Of a DNA stretch of 64,000 bases, positions 1 through 12,400 are shown piece by piece. The DNA lies in assembly GCF_023101765.2 (NCBI RefSeq), contig NC_064215.1:11966001-12030000 (forward strand), given 5' to 3'. Position numbers and translations under genes: made by a program. The notes beneath the pieces were generated by a model. The model saw only the letters and a list, made by a program, of their open reading frames with translations. It ran no database searches and had not been told where the DNA came from. The DNA comes from Spodoptera frugiperda. Lineage: Eukaryota > Arthropoda > Insecta > Lepidoptera > Noctuidae. The stretch's first letter is position 1, and every line of letters begins with the position of its first letter.

Positions 1-2364
1 AGTGCAGATAACATTTTATAATGCCTTTAATTATTACCACAGATTATACTTTAGACAATAGTTATCCTAGCAACGATATAATAATATTCAGAAGCTTAAA
101 ATAAAGAACTATTTAAAACGTTATCAGTTTCAATTCTCAACCCCTTTCTTTTAAGGGATTAGACAAAACGGGTCTTCCTTGTTCTAAAGGATTATAACAA
201 ACAAAAGATCACCTAAATTTGTCACCTCCCCTATTGTTTAACGCCACTGATTAAAAGTCATTGTTCGTGGTTTCATTATGAATGCTAATCTCTTTTTTGC
301 AAATTTTGATGTTTAAATCAAATATTTGGGTCAGGTAAAGAACGCGTGCTGTGTTCGTGAATAGTGTTGAACGGTTTTTGAAAAATGGTCCGACGACGCG
401 ACCGCGACGGGTTGCTGCGATCTCTTTTTTTTTGTTGTCGCGCAACTCCCAATGGGAATTAGTTTGGTTTTTGGAGTCACAATAACGGGATGAGCCCTGG
501 GATTATTTTTTGTTAATTGCTGTCCAGGAATTGGTTTGTATTTGTACTCGGGATGGAGTCAACTAGCTTATCAATGAATGGTATTGTAGTATTTTGTCTT
601 TCTATTATTTGCCAGAATTAGCTGTCTCAGTTTCAGCTTTGATTCAAGCATTTTGCTATAGTTAAAGTAAAAACCATTTTATAATTAATATTATTACTAC
701 ATGGCCTTTTTCAGAGATATCACCTTCAATTATATAGTAAGGAACTTTTTTGTTCATATTTCTATACGACAAGCAACCGTATACCCTATACCTAATACCT
801 TTAGATTGACTTTAACTTGTAGATAATCAGTTGGAAACTGTTATATTTCACTCTCTCCTTAATAGCCATTTCAGTCACAAAATTATAAAACTAAACCCAC
901 GTTGAATCTTCCATCCATCCTAATCATCATCCCAAAAACTCAAACCACAAACCTAAAAATAAAATATTTCAATATTTTGGAACCCTTCATCTTGGAAAAA
1001 TCTCCGTATCTTCACGACCAGTACCAACATACGGAGTCGGTTGTCTCCATATATCACTATGGAGCTCATAAATCGCGGTGAGCTCCCTAAAGCATTGCAT
1101 ATCGGATTAACAACCAGTAACTGTCGTACGTATCGCTACAGAAATGTGTTAATACTAACTGGGAATGTATTGCTTGGGGATCCGTGGGCTTTTGGGTTCT
1201 GTTTTTTTTTTAGTTTTTATAGCTATTTAGTGGGTCTTAGATAGGTTTGAAACTTGGTTTTTATTTGTTTAATGTTTCAGTCATCTTTTAAAATACCTGT
1301 AGCTATTTATATTGTCATATTTTATTGATTACGATTTTAATTATTATACGATGGTTGTCGCGCTGTGCTAATCACGCGTCGCGTCGTGTGTCGCGGAATG
1401 CTGCTTATGAATATGAGCCTCTAGCATAGCTTGAAACTAGTCGAGGTCCTCGTCAAACAGTTACATGAGTAAGCCGATAACATAATTATTAATATAGTAT
1501 GTCTCACGAAAGTTATAATAAGATTATGATTTTATATTCAATATTTCAAAAGTAAGAAGACGAAAGCATCTATGCTATATATAGCCACAAGCCACAGACC
1601 GTATCACAACTTAGCAACTTTTCTCTTTTTAAATTTTTGTTCATCCTTCGTCTGTATATTTTTTATATTTAGATTTCTTTGTCTTTCACGTGATTTTCTA
1701 TTCTTAGATCCTTATTCCTTATCTTTAGAACATCCATAATTTAATATTTGTGGGACAACAACCTTTGCTCCGCGTCACTAATTTATTTATTAATATTCAA
1801 TACATTTATCTAAATGTCGTGATATTGAAACTAGAAACTAGATTACGAACACCTAATCTGCTATAAGACATCAATAATTTTGCATAAAAGATACATCTTT
1901 TCTAAATAATTTGTCAATTTATTCCGTGAATTGTGTGACAAAATGTCGAATATTATAATTTGTGGCTACTTAGTCCTATCTCAAATGACTGTTTAGACTA
2001 CCATTGTGATTTTATTGCCACTAAATGCACTCTAGTTTGGATTAATATAATATTATGACGGCGTTAATAAGCGTATATCGTTGGAACATCATTTAATAAT
2101 AGATATTCGTTGACAATAATCTCAGAATTAAGTGGAATTAAATTTAATTTTGCGATAATCTACATATTTTGCGTACGTACTATTATCAATGACATTTGTA
2201 GTTTCTCCTCATTAATGCCTTTGAATACTTATCTTATACTAAGTGCTAAATATATAATTGAATAACATATATTATTTTTAACAAAACAATGAATTAATAA
2301 TGACTGCTGATGACTATGAATGAAGCGAAAGAGGTATGTACGATTCGTAGCAATTGGCGTTCCA

Positions 2365-2418
2365 TAATCTCTGCTTATCCCCATGGGAGACAGGCGTGAG
2401 GTTATGTATGTATGTATG
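2365..2418 (+). repeat. Lepidopteran interspersed repeat 3' end with (ATGT)n tail
   Basis: The sequence reads approximately CTCTGCTTATCCCCATGGG, then GACAGGCGTGAGGTTATG, then tandem ATGT units. I recognise this CTGC-TACCCC-GGCGTGA-(TATG)n arrangement as the 3' end of a retroposon common in moth genomes. Related ends occur at about 41282-41347 and, inverted, from 49836. Only the 3' end is present, consistent with 5' truncation. Confidence 0.6.
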
Positions 2419-2898
2419 AATTAATAACACACAGTAAGAACCCAAATTTTCTCAAAAAATCTTCCACTTAACCATCAAAAGATAAAGTACAAAAAATGTA
2501 TACCGTTACAAAATACCTATAGAGACATTATCTCCTCTACCGACATATTAGGTACACCGCCACAATAAATATACAATGTACACCGACACCAATAAATTTC
2601 TACTAAAATTGAGATGTATAAAGATCTAATCTCGACCGTAAGATTTATATTCCCAATAGATTTATTAAAAAAATGTCTTGTAAGGATTTAGTTTAGGCTG
2701 CATGAGTTACTGTTATGGGTCAACATTGAAACTGGACTATCTTGAGGTTGTTTTTCTTTTTTTAGTTCAAAATGTAAGTGTATTTAGGGAATTGAGTTAG
2801 ATAAGGGATTTTGTTATTTTGTGATGTATGTTTTAATCTGGTACCACATGTTAAAGTAGAAGTGGTACGATATTACCTATTATCTATATTAAGGATCG

Positions 2899-2955
2899 TT
2901 GGGACATTTTCGGCAAGTAATAACAAAAATTGGGACATTTTCGGCAAATAATAAG
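2899..2955. repeat. Two-unit tandem repeat, period 31 bp
   Basis: TTGGGACATTTTCGGCAA occurs at 2899 and again at 2930. It is followed both times by nearly the same AT-rich spacer (GTAATAAC versus ATAATAAG). The near identity indicates a recent local tandem duplication. I see no coding content. Confidence 0.8.
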
Positions 2956-3492
2956 AAGAGTTATTAAATTATTACTTATATATGGTAATAAGCTCACATT
3001 ACATGGAACTCAACATAAGTGGTGATAAAAATGCTACATGCTACTAATGCCCAGTTCACACTATGTTAATATTTCAGTCAAAAATCTAGCATTTCTATCT
3101 TGCTTCGATTTTGGGACAGAAGTGAGAGAGAGCTATTAAATACTCGATATTCAATAAAATACTAGCATAGTAAGAACTAAGTATTACAGTAAAAAGCAAC
3201 AATAAAGTGTGAACAATACTGCATCAGTATCCCTCTACATGAGTATAGTTCACGGATGTGAGTGGCCCTCGTATTGGCGACCCGCCCGACCGGCAGCACA
3301 CCATACATTATACATGAACACTCTAGGAAACAACACGAAATATGTCAATACATGTCGATACTACGCATTCATTATTTTAATACTCGATTATAAGGCTTTA
3401 TGCTATGCTTATGATAGGCTCCATTGCCATTTGTGGTTAGGTATTATTTTTAGAATCTTTGAAGGCTTTACAATATTACTTGATCAATGTTA

Positions 3493-3725
3493 AGTGTGAG
3501 AGAGTCATGCTTCGGCACAAATAGGCCGGCTGGACCCGGATGATACCACGGCCTCACAGAAAACGGACGCGAAACAACGCTTGCGTTGTGCTCTCTTATC
3601 TCCTCAATCCCCAAATCCGTAACCCCAAAAGACCGGCAACACATTTGTAACTCCTCTGATGTTTCGAGTATCCATGAGCGGCGGCGATTGCTTACTACCA
3701 GGTGATTGGTTTGCTCGTTTGCCAG
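3493..3725 (-). repeat. Lepidopteran interspersed repeat, near complete copy
   Basis: The block opens with GTGAGAGAGTCATGCTTCGG and continues through GATACCACGGCCTCACAGAAAA and the AACGCTTGCGTTGTG palindrome. It ends with the reverse complement of the ACCTGATGGTAAGCAATCGCC segment that also occurs at 36100-36184. From knowledge of moth genomes this is a dispersed non-coding repeat found in many introns and UTRs. The orientation given treats the GATGGTAAGCAATCGCC strand as plus. The superfamily is not certain from sequence alone. Confidence 0.7.
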
Positions 3726-4180
3726 TCACAAAAAAATAATACAGCGACTACTGCGGTATCTAATAGTCTAATAAATTAATCTTTAGTATGTCTTTACTAT
3801 AGGGGTAAAATGCAACTGTTGGTCTGAATTTAGATGTTCAAGTCATTGATAATGAACACAATCTAAAAGAACCTAAGCTAAACAAATAACATAACATAAA
3901 TAACATTTCAAAAACAATCAATCGAAACCAATACTATTGTCTAATAAGTAAAAAAAGCATTGAAATCGGAAACGCCACGCTACTTCCAGCCTCCAACCCG
4001 TTTCTCAAAAAAAATAAGAAAAACATTCTGACGTCACAGGTCCGGTATAACGGGCCGCCCAATACCGAACACCGGACTACCCTTGGCCATAAAAAAACCT
4101 TCACCGTTTGTTAACTAACTGTCCGTTTTTAAAACAAAGTAATAAAACAATTATTATAAAACTCTCCCATTGTTACACAT

Positions 4181-4206
4181 TTGTGCAAAATTTCTTTTCT
4201 GCGAAT
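4181..4206. repeat. 26-bp exact repeat, copy 1 (copy 2 at 44462-44487)
   Basis: The segment starts TTGTGCAAAATTTC and ends TTTTCTGCGAAT. It is identical base for base at 44462-44487, some 40 kb away and in the same orientation, while the flanks diverge at once on both sides. It could be a fragment of a dispersed repeat or a conserved motif. The sequence alone does not tell which. Confidence 0.6.
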
Positions 4207-5212
4207 CGTTTGTCGGTGTTCTTTTTAATTTTTTAAATAAACTTTTTTATTGTACACCGTTAGAAATGTTAGGGTTGCAATTTTCGAAATGGATCATCTT
4301 GTTTGTGTTTTTGCAAACATTGGGTAACATTTTTATTAGTTGCAATTTCGTTAACTGTACCGACTGTTGCGTAATACAAAACTTTTTTATTTAATTACCT
4401 TTTAGGTAGATACCGTTCTCCTGTCTTAATTTTCAGGTTTTTAGCAATATATAAAATGTCTTTTGAGCAATATATTAATATGTTTTTTTAATGTAATAAT
4501 AACTCTGTTCTTTCATGATCTTTGTAATCAGTCCTAATGTATAATTCTAAATCACAAATGAAGTATTAACCCAAAAAAATTATTACACTTAAAATAAAAT
4601 TGTCTAAAAAACGATGTATTTTCAAAGAGTATATTCGCAGATATGAAAAAAATGTCTAAGTCACTTATAAAAACATTCAATAGACACAAACACACACATA
4701 CACAAGTACTTTAGCTGCCATGCATCACTAATATCAAAGTATCTAAGAACAGTTTACTTCATGCGCTGACGCAAATTAAAGTTGACATTTTATAAGCTCA
4801 TTATTTTAATATCTAATATTAATTGCATTAGTGATTAATTATTTCACCATGTGATTAATTTATCAGCACAACTGTGTATTATAAGGAAAAATATAAAATT
4901 CGATAATATCTTCACTATGATATCATATTATTTATTTTTACTTCGCTATAATAAGAATCAAAATATTTAACAAAAAATATTGATTTTTAACTTTAATGAT
5001 AATAAATATTACTTGTCCGTCTCTAAACTAAACTACACCGTCATTAATAATTATTACTAATTAATTATCAATATTAACTAAACAAATACTAGTGAACTAG
5101 TAATTATTTGTTAGTCAATAACTGAATGACGTTACCACTCCAACTCAATTAAAAAAGAATATACCTACACCAACTAACAACACATGATTTTTTCGTAAAA
5201 AGTGGCATTTTT

Positions 5213-5385
5213 TTAAAGGGGTAAAATCATCCGTTGGCTTATCACCCCACTCATCATACAATGACATACATACCTACAGTGAGACGAGAGAGAGTGTCAG
5301 GCTCTTACTGACTAAAAACCACCCTGTTCCTACTACTGCTTTTCGAGCCGGAGCCCCGGTAAACCCGCAATGAAAGGTGGCCTAC
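5213..5385 (+). repeat. Noctuid-type interspersed repeat, copy 1
   Basis: Diagnostic pieces in order are GGGGTAAAATCATCC, GAGTGTCAGGCTCTTACTG, ACTAAAAACCACCC, and CTTTTCGAGCCGGAGCCCCG followed by GTAAACCCGC. The same ordered pieces occur at 13632-13786 and 38105-38178 (+) and at 56600-56741 (-). I recognise this family from noctuid moth genomes. The middle of this copy is degenerate. It is non-coding. Confidence 0.75.
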
Positions 5386-6239
5386 GTACGGACGTAGAAG
5401 TATGAACTTCTCAGCGTACTACTATGATATATGTACATATGTAATTAGAATTTCACGAATATCGTTTGATAGTGATGAGTGTAAAGAGATAACAAACTAA
5501 AAATTCATTTTAGGGAGAAAAACTAATTTATAAATATAAGTTAGGGACAGTCAAGATGATGACTATGTAAAACTTATCTGACTTTAAGTTAATATATAAA
5601 AAATATATACATCAATTTCCTAACACTTTATATGTATATCTAAGTGAATATTTCAATGATCGCGTCGGCAAACAAAACCGTGAGTACGAGTAACTAAACG
5701 AAGATAATTTTTTGTCAACTTTTTTCGTTAAACACAAAAATGCTAACATTTGTTACTTTAAAAAAGTTTCGCAGTAATTACATTTTAACGGTTTATTATT
5801 GTTAAAAGAAAGTTTTATTACGGTAGGATGTTAAGTAAGTCACTTTGTTTAGATTTTTAGTTCATTTTTTAAGGTCCTTTCTTTATCTTTGAAACACTTT
5901 GTGTGGAGAAATGTTCTGTATAACTTTAAAACTGTTGTCAATAATGCTCTACCAATAAACTAGAAACTGTAATACAGTGTGACAGATTGGTACTAAACTT
6001 TACAGTAATTGAACTTAATAAAATAAAATACAACATAATATAGACGATCGATAAAATACATTGAATTAAGTAAAGTATAACTTTGATAAAGTTATATACA
6101 AGATCAAGGTATATTTAATTTTATTACAAAAATATGAAATAGGTAAGGTTCGTAAGTAGAATGGTTGTCAATGGCCGCGCTGATCGCAGGACATTAAATA
6201 ATTACAGACTCGCATTAAAAACAAAAACGCATATGTTGT

Positions 6240-6721
6240 ATTTAAAAGGCGACGCGACGCATTAAACTGTGGAGTTACGATTATCGCACCGCGATCTATA
6301 ACGTCGCGTATCGTTTTATTAATCGCAGTACGAGGCTCGGGCGCAGGCGCAGTGGCAAAGTTCACGCGATCCCACCAAACCGTACCTATGGACCGGTAAC
6401 GCACCGGTAATAGAGAAAGAGACGCAACCATCCCCGACGCGATACGCCAGACAAGGACAGCACGAGAGATAGATGTTGCGTTAGAAGTTAGCCACGCCCC
6501 CACAGCGTTCGAAGCTCTGAGTCCACCTCCGTGAGCATTCGTGCGCGCGCGCCGCTCCAGCCACACGCCACCCGTGTTCGAAAATTTTTCAATTTCGAAA
6601 ATGAAATCGGCCGCGCGATTTCAATCCCGTCAATAGAAGATGCCAGTGTTCCGCTCGGAAAATATTTTTAGAGCAACATTTGTCAAAGACTGTTGTATAG
6701 AAACTGTTGTAATGATGTGTC
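6240..6721 (+). promoter_or_regulatory. CpG-rich promoter-like region upstream of the candidate exon 1
   Basis: CpG and GC content rise sharply here against an AT-rich background. The block includes CGCGCGCGCCGCTCC, the KLF/Sp1/Egr-type site CCACGCCCCC (about 6492) and GGCCGCGCGATTTC. An initiator-like TCAGT lies at 6720-6724, with A at 6722, and further TTCAGTT motifs follow at about 6772 and 6785. No convincing TATA box or downstream promoter element was found, so this would be a dispersed CpG-type promoter. It lies directly upstream of a good splice donor at 7031/7032. A 132-codon ORF on the minus strand (6168-6566) is best explained as low stop-codon frequency in GC-rich DNA. The promoter function is inferred. 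Confidence 0.45.
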
Positions 6722-7031
6722 AGTAGCAGAGACAGTAAGCGAAGCAGTGCGGTAGTTGCAGCGTCGCGGTTTCAGTTTGCGTTTTCAGTTATACGTCACA
6801 TGTAAATTGGACGCGGCGACATTTCGTTTGTTTGTTTTCATCGAAAGTGACTGGACTGTGACATTTGAAATCGATAGTATCCGTAATTGAAGTACCACGT
6901 ATGCGGGTCGCTTTAGTGAAATTTTTATTGACTTAAAAAATTGGGAGCAAATTATTTGATTGTGAAGTGACAGTGGGATTATTCGGAAGACTGCCGTCTC
7001 CTGATATTGTGCACACACCAAAGATATTAAG
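6722..7031 (+). other. Candidate 5' non-coding exon 1 of the knirps-like gene
   Basis: The 3' boundary is supported by a near-consensus donor: GATATTAAG then GTAAGCTG, with GT at 7032-7033. The 5' end is a guess at the initiator-like TCAGTAGC. The stretch has no extended plus-strand ORF, as expected for a 5' UTR. If spliced to the coding exon at 56333, the junction becomes AAG followed by ATG. This places A at -3 and is a good insect start context. It could instead be the first exon of an unrelated non-coding transcript. The assignment rests on position, promoter-like composition and the splice site only. Confidence 0.35.
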
Positions 7032-7039
7032 GTAAGCTG

Positions 7040-9300
7040 TGTTTGTTTTATATATTAAAGCGTTAGATCAAATAGGCTAAATAAATGTTTGCTGTCTAAA
7101 TTAATATAATAAAATTCATTCTCGACGAATTTTCATTTATGTACTAAATGAAAAATTAAATAATACAACAATGGAAATATATAGTTAAACCCCCACTAAT
7201 ATAATTGCAAAATAAATAAATTATAACTATAAACTTTAATCAATTTCTAGTAAGGATGCGTGCGCAGTTTATTTGCCGTAGCCGTAGTTCGGGAAAGCTC
7301 CCTACAAAAGACATCAACGAGCTTACACTAAAGTGTGTTCCCTATCTGCTTTGACTTCATGACAAAAATAATTAAACTGCACATAATATAATAAAATAAC
7401 TAGCTTCTGCTAACGGTTTTACTCATATAAATAATACTACATATGTTATTCGAGACTATATCCCACCTTTAAATCATCCAGATCTGTTCTTTACTTTTAA
7501 TTTCAAAGATCCATATTTTAAGATAAATATTCCAAGGCTTTAAAAATATAAAACACCATTTAGCGTGTATGATAGAAATCTAGAACATCACTTAAACTAT
7601 AAAACGATAAATAAATATAGCAAGTAAATACAAAAAGCCCATTTTCGTATATTACAGAGCGATTTTAACAGATGTGTGGAATTTAGGAAATATTTTGCAC
7701 GTGATTATGTGACAAACCATAAAAAAACGTATGAAATCGGTATAGGAACCTTCCGTAATTTACTATTGATATCAATTATTAAATGCAAGCCAATTAATTA
7801 ATTAAACCCAATTAATAAAATAATTATGACCGCCGTAGGGCTCAAAAGTAATAACGGCGCTTAAGATAATGTATTGCCGAATTAGCTTATCACATAAAAT
7901 GTTCCATTTTTAATAACTCTACCTATTTATCACCTTTTAATCTATTTTATGATATAAAATACTTGCTAATCCGGCTTATATTAAACATGCAAAAATGCAG
8001 ATACAACGAATTCTCACTCAAATGCCATAATTTCAATAAATCCTCTTTTTCTAATAATCCATTATAAAATTAAGTGTGAAACTGACATCGTTATTTTAAT
8101 TATTATTGAACGATTATAAAATAAATAATGACAGTTGATAATAATAGTGACAACATTCCGAGCGTTTATGTCTTTTGTACTGAAAATCGAAAATCTGTAT
8201 TTTCCCTTTTTCTGTTAATTTAAGTTTGTTAGATTGGAGTTAATAATCCTAAGTGGCGATAAATACGTCGTGTCTAGTATTACAATTATCTTCAATCAAG
8301 GCTCTATAATAGATAAGGAAAATAGATCTAGACTAGACGTTTGATGCGTGGGCGCTGATAATTAATTTTGTCAATAATGCCTGTGTTTGAAACTGAAACT
8401 GTAGTGGTTTTGTTATGTCGGGTGTTGGTGACTCAATTCAGCGGAAAATTCAGTCCGACGCGCGTCGGTGGACTATGACAGTACAATCTTGCAAAAACTT
8501 ATCGTGGTTTTTCATTATATCGCAATAAAATTTTACTATCACCGAATATATTTTACAATGCGCATGAAACATAGTATACATAGATATTAAATGAATCAGT
8601 TTCCATATCTATACAACTTTGATTTGCTATCCAAAAATAATACAGAACGCTTGTTATTTAGATTAAAAACAACGATAAAATATTTAGTTTTCCTAATCTA
8701 ACTTATCCATACCAAAAAAAACTATAATGAAAAGTGAGACATATAACTGGAAATAACATCAATATAATTACAAACACACTCTATATACTATATTATATTA
8801 ACTTCAATAAACAGTTAGATCTAGGCTAGATAAAGGCTTCACATTGAGGCTCCGTCTGTGACCGATGACACTGGAGTCACATATCATCCGCAGCAACACC
8901 TATTTCTTGTACTACATTAATTTGATATTAAAAAAATAACAGCTATACAAAAATATATTATATGTTATGTTAAATATAGACCATATGTGTAATAATATCT
9001 GCGAATATAAATTATGAGAATGCCATGTCCATTAGATTTACTAGATAGTTTAACTGTAATTTTTATTTATGTATATAAATTAATTTAATTCTTTATATAG
9101 AGCATTATGCATCATTATGTTTAGAAAATATATTTATATGTTACATGAAACACATTTTTCATTATGTATAATATATTACCTAGGTCTTCCTTTCAACAGT
9201 TATAAGCACTACAAATATTTAACTGTCACTTGATTTACAAAATTTAAATGGTAACTTATATTATACTAAACGTCTGAGTAAATACATTTTGTACTGAGAA
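7040..9300. other. Unannotated AT-rich DNA
   Basis: I see no gene, RNA or recognisable repeat. The sequence is AT-rich with scattered TAAT-core and AATTA homeodomain-type motifs that are not denser than the composition would suggest by eye. Confidence 0.5.
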
Positions 9301-9307
9301 ACAATAC

Positions 9308-9440
9308 CTACTAGACCGCACAATTAGCGCAATTGTTCTGACACGGGTTCGATTCCCGCACGGGAAAATTGTAGTTATGGATTTGGAAATGCACCTTCGA
9401 CACCACACCACACTAAGAAAACTCCTAGTATGGAGAGAAG
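9308..9440 (+). mobile_element. tRNA-derived SINE, diverged short copy
   Basis: A tRNA-like head has a box A-like ATTAGCGCAATTG (about 9324) and a canonical pol III box B, GGTTCGATTCC (9346-9356), inside ACACGGGTTCGATTCCCG. The 3' part carries ATGCACC..CGACAC..CTCCTAGTATGG. This matches the AAATGCACCCACGACAC..ATCCTAGTGTG tail of the better-preserved copy at 48288-48490. The centre is deleted relative to that copy. It is a retroposon, not a functional tRNA gene. Confidence 0.65.
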
Positions 9441-12400
9441 GAGACATAAAACCAATTATTACAATAATAACCTGATACTATTAAGTAACAGTCCATTTTC
9501 ATTACCCACTATTAAACAATATCCTGTAACCCATTCACAAACACTGAACACCGCGAACTAAAACTCAGGAAACTTCAATTATGACTTTAACCTTTCCTTA
9601 CACAACCGTGCTACTGTTGAACTCAGAACTGAAATTAGCACTATTTTAACTGAACTTCAAATTACAGTGGTTGTTAACGAATATTATTTGAGAATTGCTC
9701 CTAGTTAAACCTAACTGGTTTCCTGTGGGCGACCTGAAATTAGTAAGGCTCTGTGGTTAAGGTTTTATGGTCAAATACTGGCCTCTGAACTGTGAAGCCA
9801 CGCTCGAACTCTAACTCATTAGTGAATTCAAATTTAAATTATCAAATGACTTTACACCTGATTCGATATAAATTAATGAGCACTAATTAATTATTGATTT
9901 TGTATTCCTAATCATCAACTAATTTTATCACTTTAATTAATAATCTTGAATAAATATTAAAACAAATATCATACAAATAAAGGAACGCCAACAATAAACT
10001 AACAAATAGCGCTTGCACTGCACTATAGTGGTTATAATCTACACATGAAGTCATATAAGTTTGAATTTTAAATTTAACTATTTATAAAATAAAGTGCACA
10101 TTAATTTATATTGACAGGTGACTTTTAAACAGTCAGTTAATTGCTGTATTAAGTATTAGAAGTTTCAGCACAAAAATATGAGAATGTCATGTTCCATTAG
10201 AAATACCTGTACCATATAATCGGATCAATATAAGATGCTAGTTTCCAATCACTTAGAAGTACTTAGCGTCATCATTAGCAAGACATTTTGTAAAGACGCA
10301 ATCAACAAGCCAATTACAGCGGCTGTCACACACACACACCTCATACATCAATACCACATCCATCACATTCCCAGATTCACACATATAAAAAACCCTATCA
10401 ATTACCAATCAATCAAATAAACCAACCGATTGATTCAGCCATCAAACAATCATGTGAAAATTGAAGGAAACATACGTACGTTGTATGTACCAGCTTAAAC
10501 TCAGCGATCTATCATAGTGACCTCGTTCAAAAATCGAAAAATTCTATTGAACAATTGACCATTATGCTTATAATAAAGTGTTATTAAAAAAATAACAAGT
10601 AATGAGAGACAATGCGGTCTCCGTGGGAAATGGTCCCACGGTGTGGTATAAGAACATAAGCTCTATCGTAGGACACGTAATGGCTTATGTACAATGGACA
10701 ATGACAATTGTTTGAGTCCTCTGTGTGTTGAATCGATTTAACGTTTTATTTAATTGGGTCATTGGTTATTATTTGATTAAATCATATATGTATGTATGTA
10801 TTGTATGTGCGGACGTAAGGACTTGAGTCATGACAGACTGACATGATTTTGGTGCGCATTTTTATTAAGTCATTGGAACTGTATTTTCATTTCACTTTGA
10901 CGTAACTACGTAAAAGATAGATTATTTTTTTTTCTTTATATGCAGCCGTAACTTAGGTAATACGATTTGAATTAATACGTCGTAGACAAATTATAACAAT
11001 GCCTCAAATTGAAAAACAAATCACATAACCAACACAGTAGTATCACGAAAACGAGATATAAAATCACGCTCAAGCTTGTATTCACAGAACACTTATTTCA
11101 CGTAAATATAGCTTTAGTCGTTAACATAATTTTAATTATAAATTATTTTTATTTCTATGTAACTCATCAACGTCGTCATCAGCCAATCGCAGTGCTGGGC
11201 GAGGACCTCTCTCAATATGGAGGTACTCACCTTTGATTTATTTATTTTATACTATATATAACTTCAAATCAAATTCTATTATCTGTATAATAATAGATAA
11301 AGCAGATGTAAAATATATTTAAGTTACTTATAATATGATATCTCAAACGATTTTAATGAGATCCGTCTTGATAATTATAATTTATTTTAAATATAATTTC
11401 AGTCGTTTAGAATAAAACATTTATAAATCTTGGAGAGTCAGCCTCACTAAGTTATATAATTAATCATAAATTAAAACGGTGAACACTACCACACCCAAGT
11501 AGGTTGCTAACCATATCGTATGCCGTCGGTTGCTCGTTGCGTGCCGACAATCCACAATGCTCGGCGGTTACCATCGATAATTTTATGCAAGATAATTATT
11601 ACAAATCGACCTATTATCTCTGTAGCCAAACTTTGCATATGATTTATAAGTTTCTCTACTTAACATATTATATTAGTGTATGAAGCAACTGAAACTTAGA
11701 GATATTTTCTATCTTAAAAATAATACTCAAATTGTCATTAATTCTAATAATATTAAAGTACCGAAATAGAAGTAAGCTTTACTTTTCAATACAATAAGTT
11801 ATTTTTATAAATGTTGATGTTAATTCTGTTGAAATGTCTTAATAGTAATAAATAATAAACAACTTTCCAATAAATAACAAGTACCTAAGCCTAATGCGTA
11901 GCCACTATTTTGCAAAAACTAGTGGCCTCTCTCTACAAACGACTTAATTCCAAACTGACATAGAAATCATCAATCAAAGTCAATTTAAACCTCGAAAATC
12001 AGTTCAAAAGTACATTTAAGTAAATATTACAAAACGTCGCGGGCTAACGATTAAGTATCTTTTCAATTCCTAATTGCTCAGGTGTCGAATTATCGGTTTC
12101 TCAACAACCATTGGTTGTCAGGAGTCGCGTGGTTGTCGCAACCGTTGGCCGTTGGTTACAAAATTGTTGAGCATTTAAAAACGTATTACCTACTGTTAAG
12201 GGAGAGCGTACAATGTTGCTGATTCATATTTTTGTGACTTTTGTTGAATTATATTAAAGTAGAACCTTAGTAAATAGTTAACTAATGTTTATTCGAAAAG
12301 AACAGCTAATTATAAAACTACACTTCAAGTGAGCAAAAAAGATCTTTAGGTGACATTTGCCTTAGTAACAATTTCATTATCTCACTTAGAAGTGTCAACG

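Larger units (their letters stand above)
1..3492. other. AT-rich intergenic DNA upstream of the candidate promoter
   Basis: I see no gene here. The ORFs of 64-94 codons have no recognisable domain and no consistent splice context. The block is AT-rich single-copy-looking DNA with a short interspersed repeat (2365-2418) and a two-unit tandem repeat (2899-2955), both listed separately. It may be intergenic DNA or distal regulatory DNA of the knirps-like gene, and nothing in the sequence decides between these. Confidence 0.6.
3740..6160. other. AT-rich intergenic DNA
   Basis: I find no gene. The block has a full CRE-type octamer TGACGTCA at 4029-4036 followed by a short GC-rich stretch with inverted GTCCGGT/ACCGGAC arms (4041-4078), a 26-bp sequence duplicated at 44462 (separate entry), and an interspersed repeat at 5213-5385. 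The remainder is low-complexity AT-rich DNA. Confidence 0.55.

Noticed and set aside
6168..6566. 132-codon minus-strand ORF as a protein gene
   Set aside because: No recognisable domain, it lies in CpG-rich promoter-like DNA where stops are rare, and it is antisense to the inferred transcript.
9308..9365. Functional tRNA gene
   Set aside because: Box B is perfect but no cloverleaf closes, and a SINE tail follows.
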